DNA from: Alphaproteobacteria bacterium
GTDB lineage: Bacteria; Pseudomonadota; Alphaproteobacteria; Caulobacterales; Maricaulaceae
Length of the DNA: 64,000 nt
Assembly (NCBI GenBank): GCA_024278855.1
Contig: JAJRSJ010000004.1
Location: 1 to 64,000, forward strand
Reading direction: 5' to 3'
Shown: piece after piece, positions 1 through 7,008 of the stretch
Position numbering within the stretch: position 1 is the first letter of the stretch
How the letters are laid out: each line of letters begins with the position of its first letter
Notes under the pieces: model-generated
Databases searched by the model: none
What the model was told of the DNA's origin: nothing
Seen by the model: the letters and a program-made list of their open reading frames with translations, nothing else
Position numbers and translations under genes: made by a program

Positions 1-401
<401 letters not shown>

Positions 402-409
402 TTTGTCAT

Positions 410-576
410 CTGACTGTTTTGTTCTGGCGTAACTTGAATATAAATATTCAAGCTTCGCTTGCGTTCAAATTATTGACGAGATCCCTTAAGATCATCTGAA
501 TTCTTTCTCGAAAGAAAGCCTCCAAAATCACCCAAGCGATTTCGTTATAAATAAAAAGAAACGTCAAAACAGTCAG
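410..576. repeat. 12-bp inverted repeat bracketing the proximal rRNA leader
   Basis: CTGACTGTTTTG at 410-421 is the perfect reverse complement of 565-576. The arms are 143 bases apart, and the lower one ends about ten bases before the 16S 5' end. In the RNA these arms could pair and hold the region just before mature 16S in a loop, as rRNA processing stems do, although the usual processing stem pairs leader with the sequence after 16S. Confidence 0.6.
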
Positions 577-594
577 TAACTTTGCTCACATCAT

Positions 595-634
595 CACCCT
601 AAAAAATCAGGGCACTCCCTAATAAATCAGGGCA
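595..634. repeat. tandem 20-bp repeat in the rRNA leader
   Basis: Two adjacent 20-base units (595-614 and 615-634) agree at 18 of 20 positions; each has the form CxCCCTAAxAAATCAGGGCA and is itself weakly palindromic (CCCT...AGGG). A related partial sequence, CTCCCTGATAAATCA, appears at about 3839-3853. No function is known. Confidence 0.7.
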
Positions 635-702
635 AATGCAAGCGATGCGCTAATATCTAGTATTAGCTCACAGCCAAAAGCCGCCTGCGTCTCTCTTTCC
701 AT

Positions 703-720
703 ATTCACAATGTCAAACAA
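703..720 (-). promoter_or_regulatory. boxA-like antitermination element
   Basis: The minus strand reads TTGTTTGACATTGTGAAT, close to the boxA region that NusB/S10-type antitermination complexes recognise in alphaproteobacterial rRNA leaders (GCTCTTTGACATTGTGAA form, as I remember it). It includes TTGACA but no -10 lies 16-18 bases downstream, so it is not read as a second promoter. Identification is by resemblance only. Confidence 0.45.
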
Positions 721-760
721 CACCCACTATGTGGGGAGGGATAAAAAAACTTCAACCCTC

Positions 761-785
761 AAAAAAAGGCTCTCTAAAGAGCCTT
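761..785 (-). terminator. terminator-like hairpin in the rRNA leader
   Basis: Perfect 8-bp stem AAGGCTCT/AGAGCCTT with loop TTAG, followed by seven T on the minus strand: the form of an intrinsic terminator. It lies about 47-70 bases downstream of the expected start of the rRNA promoter, so it would either cut transcripts to about 70 bases or be read through by antitermination. The stem also contains GCTCTTTA, the core of the boxA signal. The + strand lacks a matching T-tract, so it is oriented leftward. Confidence 0.6.
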
Positions 786-838
786 CGCCTCGCCCAAATT
801 TGCGACCCATTAAGTGGCTCGCTTTGTTCGAGATGCGC

Positions 839-867
839 TCTATAGGGAAAGCATTTTGGACTGTCAA
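839..867 (-). promoter_or_regulatory. strong sigma-70-type promoter for the rRNA operon
   Basis: On the minus strand a perfect -35 TTGACA (862-867) is separated by exactly 17 bases from TATAGA (839-844), one base from the -10 consensus. Transcription would start near 832 and run left towards 16S rRNA. No other equally good promoter is seen in the leader, so this is the best candidate for driving the operon, although a hairpin with a T-tract lies only about 50 bases downstream. Confidence 0.75.
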
Positions 868-1122
868 ACACCTTTTGTAAAAAAGAACACTTTTTTACAA
901 AATAAATGCAGACGGCTCAAATGCCGACCTTAAAACCCCAATAAATGTGGCTTTTCCACCCAAGCACGGCAATCAAAAGAATCCCTGTGACCAAGCGGAC
1001 GGCCTTATAGGCACAAATCGTTAAGAATTTCAACTAAAATCGGGCCTTGCGGACAAATTAGCGCAGGTATTGTGAGCAAAACGGAGAATCAATGTTTCTT
1101 CAACCCTAAAACATAATTTATT

Positions 1123-1560
1123 CTACTGCTTGCTTGCTAAACTTTCGGATAGCGTCAGACATTGTTCATTTAATTTCAAAAATAGCTTCGGGTTGGTATT
1201 GAGCAGTTTATTGATTCTCCTGTCCGTCATTTTCATACTTCTAAGAATCCTTTTTGAATTGTTCCGCGCAAAATGTCTTGAGGATTTAGTATCCATATAG
1301 TTCACCCGATTTGCACCACTACCCAGTTCGGTACGCAAGCGCTTTATTTGATCTTTATACCGTAAGAAATCATACAACACACGACGCTCATCAGAGCCTT
1401 CGTCAAACTGATCTATTGGCAAGCAATATTGCTCCTTAGCCTTGCAAGACCTCTTTATTTCGCAACCGGCAGCATTTGCGTCTTTAACCGAGACAGCCAA
1501 TATCAGAAAAATCGCTAAAATAGCGCCTCTCACCGCCTTACAAAATGATGCCACCTTCAT
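1123..1560 (-). CDS. exported protein of unknown function
   Basis: I do not recognise a family. The product, about 145 residues, starts with a signal peptide (MKVASFCKAVRG, then a hydrophobic run to SVKDANA|A), so it is probably periplasmic. The mature part is basic and helical-looking, with cysteines in GCEIKRSCKAKEQYC and one near the C-terminus (NEQC), which could form disulfides. The ATG at 1560 is chosen over an upstream GTG at 1575 because AGGAG lies seven bases before it. It follows the DUF2799-type lipoprotein gene with only a short gap, so the two are probably co-transcribed. Confidence 0.6.
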   Translation of the reverse strand: MKVASFCKAVRGAILAIFLILAVSVKDANAAGCEIKRSCKAKEQYCLPIDQFDEGSDERRVLYDFLRYKDQIKRLRTELGSGANRVNYMDTKSSRHFARNNSKRILRSMKMTDRRINKLLNTNPKLFLKLNEQCLTLSESLASKQ

Positions 1561-1575
1561 TAAATCTCCTATCAC

Positions 1576-2166
1576 TCAATCCCAATGCAGATCATATTTG
1601 CGTTTAAAAGCACGTAAATCCCAACGCAAATCTTCCAACTCGTCGATCAAACGCTTCTTTTTCTTGTGTAGCCGCTTTTTTTCGTCCGCTGCTATAGCCG
1701 GGTCGGCCAAGCGGGCTTTGACATCTTGTAGTTCCGCCTGCAAATCATCGATATCCGTTTCGTATCTCGCATATCTCTGGCGCAGTTCATATTCGCTGTA
1801 ACCATCGTCATACCCGGCCCGGAAATCCGCCGCCCCCTCGGTATTATCTGACCCGCCGCAAACTGTATTATAGCTACTACCATTCCTGCCGCGTTCAAAT
1901 CCGTTGTCGTATGTGCAGTAATAGGTCAGCCCCGTATCGTAGCTTTGCAAATATGTCTGGCGGTCAACCTCGGCTCCGTATTCGGAACAGGTCTGCACAT
2001 AATCGGCTATTTTGGCCCGGGATTTGCCCTTGACCCCGTCCTTATAGCCAATATCGGCCCAATTTCCGGCCTGACAGTCCTGCTCGGATATGGTTTCGCA
2101 GGAAACCAACAACAAAACCGCCCCGCCTACACCAACCAATAATAATTTTCTGATAGATTTTTTCAT
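1576..2166 (-). CDS. DUF2799-type lipoprotein
   Basis: Predicted lipoprotein of 196 residues. The N-terminus MKKSIRK is followed by a hydrophobic stretch ending in the lipobox LLVSC, so Cys23 would be lipidated. The middle shows the repeated pattern of DUF2799 proteins: W-x2-G-x2-DG-x2-G, Y-x2-C, Y-x2-GL-x2-YC and FRAGYDDGY. The C-terminal third (about 130-190) is a charged, Lys/Arg/Glu-rich helix, probably a coiled coil. Function of the family is unknown. It is the upstream gene of a two-gene leftward unit with the exported protein at 1123-1560. Confidence 0.75.
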   Translation of the reverse strand: MKKSIRKLLLVGVGGAVLLLVSCETISEQDCQAGNWADIGYKDGVKGKSRAKIADYVQTCSEYGAEVDRQTYLQSYDTGLTYYCTYDNGFERGRNGSSYNTVCGGSDNTEGAADFRAGYDDGYSEYELRQRYARYETDIDDLQAELQDVKARLADPAIAADEKKRLHKKKKRLIDELEDLRWDLRAFKRKYDLHWD

Positions 2167-2338
2167 ATCTACGCCCTCGGTTTATTTTATCCCATATATA
2201 TACAAAATTCAGCCTGTAGCCAGTCTGAATTTTTTGTTGTCGCGCATTCATCATGAGCACCAATACAAAATGCCGCAGTTTTGGTATTGTCACCGCCTGT
2301 GCTTGCCTTACTATGTCCGTCATGAGAGTTATGTTAAA

Positions 2339-3340
2339 ATGAGATTAGGCACCCAATCCAGCGTCCATGCAGACTATGACGCCACTGACCGCAAACACCC
2401 CCCCATCGGGTTGGCGCTCGGCGGCGGGGTAGCGCGGGGTTGGGCCCATATTGGGGCCATCAGAGCCTTGGTGGAGGCCGGGATAAAGCCGGATATTGTC
2501 TGCGGCACCTCCATAGGGGCGTTGGTCGGCGGCGCTTATCTGGCAGGCGAATTGGACGCAATTGAAGACTGGGCCAGATCCCTGACCAAACGGCGTCTGC
2601 TGTCCTATATGGATATTCGCTGGGGCGGATCAGGCCTGATACGCGGCGAACGCTTGGCCAAAGTACTTAATCATTATCTCGGCGACATAGAAATCGAAGA
2701 CCTGGACCGTAAATTCGCCGCCGTAGCCTGTGATTTGCGCACCGGCTATGAGGTTTGGCTGCAAAACGGGCCGCTTGTACCGGCTTTACGTGCATCCTAT
2801 GCCCTGCCCGGCGCGTTCGAGCCTATGCTGCTAGATGGTCGCCACATGATAGACGGGGCGCTAGTCAATCCGGTCCCCGTGTCGGCCTGTCGGGCGCTCG
2901 GCGCACATATTGTGATTGCGGTCAGCCTAAACGGTGATGCCTTTGGCCCCATCGGCTCCTCCCATGATCTGAATTTTGACGAAAATGAACAAGACGGCAT
3001 GGATCCGTTTGAACTCACCGGGCAATCCCTCAACAAACTTAGACCCGACCGCCTTTTGCTCAAAAGCTTGCTCGGCGGCACCAAATCCGACGGTAAGTTA
3101 AAGCTAGGCTCAGTGATGATGGGGGCCCTCAATATCGTCATGGACAGGATTGCCCGCTCAAGGCTAGCCGGCGACCCGCCGGATGTCTTCGTCGCCCCGC
3201 GCATTGGCCATATTGGCATGACAGAGGTTTCCCGCGCCGATGAGTTAATCGAACGCGGCTACCGCGCCATGCAACACGAAATCCCGCTGATACAGAGTGT
3301 CATAGAAGTGTTGGGGCAATTGCCGGGCCGAGAGGGTTAG
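2339..3340 (+). CDS. patatin-like phospholipase family protein
   Basis: Predicted serine lipase or acyl hydrolase, about 333 residues. Near the N-terminus the oxyanion-hole motif GGGVARG is followed by the nucleophile elbow GTSIG and, further on, the catalytic Asp in DGALVNP, the Ser-Asp dyad of patatin/RssA-type enzymes. A variable C-terminal region follows. The reading frame extends upstream to 2090, but that part lies opposite the lipoprotein gene and lacks family similarity; the ATG at 2339 puts the first conserved motif about 25 residues in. It stands alone, divergent from the lipoprotein pair. The physiological lipid substrate cannot be told. Confidence 0.85.
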   Translation: MRLGTQSSVHADYDATDRKHPPIGLALGGGVARGWAHIGAIRALVEAGIKPDIVCGTSIGALVGGAYLAGELDAIEDWARSLTKRRLLSYMDIRWGGSGLIRGERLAKVLNHYLGDIEIEDLDRKFAAVACDLRTGYEVWLQNGPLVPALRASYALPGAFEPMLLDGRHMIDGALVNPVPVSACRALGAHIVIAVSLNGDAFGPIGSSHDLNFDENEQDGMDPFELTGQSLNKLRPDRLLLKSLLGGTKSDGKLKLGSVMMGALNIVMDRIARSRLAGDPPDVFVAPRIGHIGMTEVSRADELIERGYRAMQHEIPLIQSVIEVLGQLPGREG

Positions 3341-3373
3341 GCGCAAGAAATTTAGTTTTGTAACAGTTAAATT

Positions 3374-3823
3374 ATGACGAAAAAAAGACATAAAATTATT
3401 CATGCTTCTTATCTGGCATTGCTTAAAGATAGCAAAATTTTACTCCTTAGGCGACACAATACAGGTTATGAAGACGGAAATTACTCTATGGTTGCTGGCC
3501 ATGTGGATCCAGGAGAAACTTTTATTCAATGTATGATAAGAGAAGCCGAGGAAGAGGCAGGACTACTGCTAAAACCTGAAGACTTGCACATGGCCCATCT
3601 AATGCACAGAAATTCTAGCGCTACTAAAAACAACGAAAGAGTTGATGTCTTTTTTACCGCTGAAAACTGGGTCGGAGAAATAACAAACAAAGAACCCCGT
3701 AAATGCGATGATCTATCATGGTTTGATTTGGAAGATATTCCTGAAAATATCATCCCGTATATCATGCAGGCAATTAGAGGCATAAAAAACGGCATTTACT
3801 ACAGTGAATACGGTTGGCCGTGA
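3374..3823 (+). CDS. Nudix hydrolase
   Basis: Pyrophosphohydrolase of 149 residues. The Nudix box is complete: G-HVDPGE-x7-REAEEEAG, which supplies the metal-binding glutamates. The first 30 residues form the usual start (LALLKDSKILLLRRHNTGY). Substrate cannot be told; family members hydrolyse nucleoside diphosphates linked to another group. The gene is visibly more AT-rich than its neighbours and stands 33 bases after the patatin gene, in the same direction, which could mean recent acquisition. Confidence 0.9.
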   Translation: MTKKRHKIIHASYLALLKDSKILLLRRHNTGYEDGNYSMVAGHVDPGETFIQCMIREAEEEAGLLLKPEDLHMAHLMHRNSSATKNNERVDVFFTAENWVGEITNKEPRKCDDLSWFDLEDIPENIIPYIMQAIRGIKNGIYYSEYGWP

Positions 3824-3893
3824 ATAGAACTAGAGCGCTCCCTGATAAATCATACCCAATTTGATTATAGGCAAGACCCCCACAGCTTAATAA

Positions 3894-5039
3894 TTACCCC
3901 GCCGTCCCGTCCATCAACCCCTTCATCATTTTATGGGCAATATCCAGATAGCGCTTGGCGTGTTCGCCCTCTGGTTCTGCCAATACGATCGGGGTGCCGT
4001 CGTCCGCATGGGTTCTTATGTCCAGATGTAGCGGGATTTCGCCTAAGAAAGGTATGTCTTTTTCTGCCGCCGTTTCCTTGGCGCCGCCGTGGCCGAAAAT
4101 GTCGGTGTGTTCGCCGCAACTTGGGCAGATAAATGTGCTCATATTTTCGATCATGCCCAGAATTGGCGTTTCAGTTTTGACGAACATATCGTAAGCTTTG
4201 CGGGCGTCGATTAAGGCTATGTCCTGAGGGGTCGAGACAATAATAACGCCAGTCAGCGGAACCGTTTGCACCAATGTTAGTTGCGCGTCGCCTGTACCGG
4301 GCGGTAAATCGACGATTAGCACATCCAGATCGCCGTCCTCCGCCCACGCCACCCCGTGCAGGAGCTGCTGCACCGCACCGATGACCATAGGCCCGCGCCA
4401 GACCGTGGCCCTGCCCTCAGGCACCAGATAGCCCATAGACATGGCTTTCATACCGTGTCGGGTCACAGGGCGGATCATGTCTTCGGCGGTAAATTCAGGC
4501 TTGGCCCCCTCCCCTAACATGCGCTGAACCGAAGGCCCGTAAATATCACAATCAAATACGCCAACTTTCCAACCTTGAGCCGCAAAGGCGGCGGCGAGAT
4601 TGATCGACGTTGTGGATTTACCAACCCCGCCCTTGCCGGACGCCACCGCGATAATGCGCTTGATGCCTTTGATAGGTTCGGGTGTTGGCGGGGGACGTTT
4701 GCCGTGGCCAAAACCTTTTTTCGGTGCCGGCTTTTTCGGGGCCTGGTTTTGTCCCGCCGGTGCAGGCGCAGCGCCGTTCGCGGCAGAGGAATGCGCCGTC
4801 ATCACCGTGCGCACGGATTTAACCCCGGACAATTTCTCCACGGCCTCGTCGCATTTCTTGCGCACGCCCTCCATAATCCCGGCAGTGCCTTGATCGATTT
4901 GCAAGGTGACAAACACCTCTGCGTCTTTCACGGACACATCGCTAATGGCTCCGGCGGTAACAACACTGGTTCCGGTTTTGGGATGGATCACCGTTTCCAG
5001 CGCATCCATGATTTTTTTCTTTGAAAGTTTTTTAAACAT
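3894..5039 (-). CDS. apbC: ApbC/Mrp (NBP35 family) iron-sulfur carrier ATPase
   Basis: P-loop ATPase that binds and transfers Fe-S clusters to target proteins in the cytoplasm. The N-terminal 90 residues form a MIP18/DUF59 domain; a Pro/Lys/Ala-rich linker follows; the ATPase domain has the deviant Walker A GKGGVGKST, DCDIYGPS, LIVDLPPGTGD and the C-terminal CPSCG, whose CxxC is the family's cluster-binding pair. Length 381 fits the fused DUF59-Mrp form. It lies 9 bases after soeC in the same direction, so it may serve the Fe-S-rich SoeAB enzyme, though the protein has general clients. Confidence 0.92.
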   Translation of the reverse strand: MFKKLSKKKIMDALETVIHPKTGTSVVTAGAISDVSVKDAEVFVTLQIDQGTAGIMEGVRKKCDEAVEKLSGVKSVRTVMTAHSSAANGAAPAPAGQNQAPKKPAPKKGFGHGKRPPPTPEPIKGIKRIIAVASGKGGVGKSTTSINLAAAFAAQGWKVGVFDCDIYGPSVQRMLGEGAKPEFTAEDMIRPVTRHGMKAMSMGYLVPEGRATVWRGPMVIGAVQQLLHGVAWAEDGDLDVLIVDLPPGTGDAQLTLVQTVPLTGVIIVSTPQDIALIDARKAYDMFVKTETPILGMIENMSTFICPSCGEHTDIFGHGGAKETAAEKDIPFLGEIPLHLDIRTHADDGTPIVLAEPEGEHAKRYLDIAHKMMKGLMDGTAG

Positions 5040-5048
5040 GGGAAGTTT

Positions 5049-6011
5049 CTATACCTTTGTTTCGCCGTAGTACAGAGTTACTACATGTTTAGCCTCGGCA
5101 AAAAACAACCAGCGTTCAAACACCAGGCCGAGTATGCAAGAGGCAGCGGCTATCCCCATAAAAATTTGCGCCGCCAAGTCTCGAATTTCAATAAAATTCG
5201 CGGTCAAACCAATGATTGCAAATGGTAAGACAAAACCAAAAACAATAGCAATCCAACGTAATTTCGCCGCATGCTTACGAGCGATTTTAAACCCCATTTC
5301 CTTAAGCAAATAATTATCTGCACTGTGAGGACTAGCGGCCTGAGACACTTTACCGAACCGCCCAAGCCCCGTGGCACTCTCGGCGGTACTAACCACTCTG
5401 CCGGCATGGATATGCCGCCAGTAGAACACCTTGGCAACTAAGCCAAGCAGCAATAAAACCGCTACAGGCAACAATAGAAATAATGCGAGTTCGTCCAAAC
5501 CAAAAGCACTGACAAGTGCTAACGTCAGCACCGCACCGCTCATTAAGGACAGAACCAAATACCCTATTTTCGTCCAAATATTATACCATGCCGGAATGGC
5601 TTTAAGGCTCGCATATATCATGGATGTGGTGAACACCGTAACCAGTGCCATACCCGCCCCCACAAGACCAACAAGGGCAGTAAATCCGGTATTTTGCCCC
5701 AAAAATACCCAGTAAATCCCGAATATCCCCATAGGAATAAAGGTCAAAATCGCCATAATACCCTCGCGGGATAACCAGCTTGAACGCCATTGCGACAAAG
5801 CTCGCCAAGCCCGTTCAGGTCGCCCCAAATGTCCTGTGTAGGAAATCAGCCCAGTCACAATCAGTCCAAACGCAATGGCCAGCATGACAAAGCCCATGAA
5901 TTTGTCGGCAGGCAAAACACCCAAAAATGCAAGTAAAGCCAACCAAAAAAACAGACCGTACCCTGCGCCTGTGGCGACGGTAAAATATATGACGGATTTA
6001 GCCGGGTGCAT
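5049..6011 (-). CDS. soeC: SoeC-like membrane anchor (DmsC/NrfD type)
   Basis: Membrane subunit, 320 residues with about eight hydrophobic helices (for example LALLAFLGVL, MLAIAFGLIV, LSLMSGAVL, LFLLLPVAVLLLLG). The early HLGRPERAWRALSQWRSSWLSREG segment is typical of DmsC-family quinone-reactive anchors. With the adjacent ferredoxin-like and molybdopterin subunits it forms a three-part complex of the sulfite dehydrogenase SoeABC type, passing electrons from the cytoplasmic catalytic subunit to quinone. Assignment to Soe rather than another DMSO-reductase-like complex rests mainly on the catalytic subunit. It is separated from soeB by about 245 bases that hold an inverted-repeat element. Confidence 0.7.
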   Translation of the reverse strand: MHPAKSVIYFTVATGAGYGLFFWLALLAFLGVLPADKFMGFVMLAIAFGLIVTGLISYTGHLGRPERAWRALSQWRSSWLSREGIMAILTFIPMGIFGIYWVFLGQNTGFTALVGLVGAGMALVTVFTTSMIYASLKAIPAWYNIWTKIGYLVLSLMSGAVLTLALVSAFGLDELALFLLLPVAVLLLLGLVAKVFYWRHIHAGRVVSTAESATGLGRFGKVSQAASPHSADNYLLKEMGFKIARKHAAKLRWIAIVFGFVLPFAIIGLTANFIEIRDLAAQIFMGIAAASCILGLVFERWLFFAEAKHVVTLYYGETKV

Positions 6012-6040
6012 GGGTTATCCTAACGAGAAAATTGATGTAT

Positions 6041-6217
6041 TTTTCCTTCCTCCATTTTTCATGGGGGAAGTGCCGGAGCTTTTGCGGAGGCGATGGGGGC
6101 CCGACGCTCTTGCGTCGGTACGGAGCGATAGTGTGTGACAATAAATCGTAGCACACAAGAGGTGCGCGCCCCCATCCCCCCTTCGGGGTACTTCCCCCGC
6201 AAGCGGAGGAAGGAAAA
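6041..6217. repeat. nested inverted-repeat element between soeB and soeC
   Basis: A 177-base palindromic element. Three pairs of perfect arms are nested in order: TTTTCCTTCCTCC (6041-6053) with 6205-6217, GGGGGAAGT (6063-6071) with 6190-6198, and GATGGGGGC (6092-6100) with 6168-6176. A separate hairpin CCGACGC/GCGTCGG lies at 6101-6118. No reading frame inside is convincing. Size and form suggest a MITE-like or extragenic palindromic repeat; no target duplication is visible. Within an operon it would form a strong RNA hairpin and could lower or stabilise soeC expression. Confidence 0.75.
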
Positions 6218-6255
6218 GACGGAAAGCTTTTAATTCTATACACCATCCCCGCCCC

Positions 6256-7008
6256 CTAAACCGACAGAATCTTGTCGACCCAACGGGCCAATAGCGGCGC
6301 AGCGTCTGAGCTGGTGTCTTCGTGGATTAGAGCGCGGGGGGTTTGGTCGACGGTTTGCATTTGTTTTGGGCGCGGCGGCAAATATCGGTTTACCGGCTTG
6401 GTATCTTGTTCCGGCATCAGCGCATAGCCCTCCCGCGCCGCCACCAGTTTCGAGACATCGGAACCCGGATCATTTAAATCACCGAAATGCCGCGCACCGG
6501 TCGGGCAGGTGGACACACAGGCCGGAACGCGGCTTTCCTCGGGCAGGTTTTTGTTGTATATTTTGTCCACACAAAGCGTACATTTTTTCATCACGCCTTC
6601 GGTTTCGTCGTATCCCCGTGCGCCGTAAGGACAGGCCCATGAACACAGTTTGCACCCGATACATATGTCTTCATTCACCAAGACAATCCCGTCTTCTTCG
6701 CGCTTGTAACTGGCCCCGGTCGGGCAGACGGTCACACAGGGCGCATCGTCGCAGTGCAAGCAGGAGCGCGGGAAATGCACGGTGCGGCTTTCGCCCGTAT
6801 CGTTCATGGTTTCGTATGTATGGATGCGGTTAAACCAAACCCCGTCCGGGTCTTTGCCGTGGGGATTAAGATCGGTGAGCGGGGCGGATTTGCCGCTAGT
6901 ATTCCATTCCTTACAATTTACGGCACAAGCGTGACAGCCCACACAAATATCCAAATCAATCACCAGGCCAAGTTTCTTTTTGGGCGCGGTTTTAGGCAGC
7001 GAAGTCAT
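6256..7008 (-). CDS. soeB: SoeB-like four-cluster ferredoxin subunit
   Basis: Electron-transfer subunit, 250 residues, with four cysteine groups: CVGCHACAVNC near residue 22, CLHCDDAPCVTVCPTGA near 85, CIGCKLCSWACPYGA near 117, and CTLCVDK/PACVSTCPTGA near 143-170. These would hold four [4Fe-4S] clusters, as in DmsB-family proteins. No signal peptide is present, so it should sit in the cytoplasm beside SoeA. Its ATG overlaps the soeA stop codon (ATGA), so the two are translationally coupled. It carries electrons from the molybdenum subunit to the SoeC membrane anchor. Confidence 0.75.
   Translation of the reverse strand: MTSLPKTAPKKKLGLVIDLDICVGCHACAVNCKEWNTSGKSAPLTDLNPHGKDPDGVWFNRIHTYETMNDTGESRTVHFPRSCLHCDDAPCVTVCPTGASYKREEDGIVLVNEDICIGCKLCSWACPYGARGYDETEGVMKKCTLCVDKIYNKNLPEESRVPACVSTCPTGARHFGDLNDPGSDVSKLVAAREGYALMPEQDTKPVNRYLPPRPKQMQTVDQTPRALIHEDTSSDAAPLLARWVDKILSV

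Larger units (their letters stand above)
402..1122 (-). other. rRNA operon leader and upstream non-coding region
   Basis: No protein gene is visible in this 720-base stretch. From right to left it holds AT-rich upstream sequence (about 868-1122, nothing recognised), a strong promoter (839-867), a hairpin with a T-tract (761-785), a small CCCAC/GTGGG hairpin (723-735), a boxA-like element (703-720), a 7-bp hairpin (649-667), a tandem 20-base repeat (595-634), an inverted repeat (410-421 with 565-576) and an 8-bp hairpin with a TAAA loop (433-452). Leaders of rRNA operons usually carry antitermination and RNase III processing signals, which fits this content. Confidence 0.75.

Noticed and set aside
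711-716. Second TTGACA in the rRNA leader as a promoter
   Set aside because: The sequence 17 bases downstream (GAGACG) is not a -10; the hexamer belongs to a boxA-like element.
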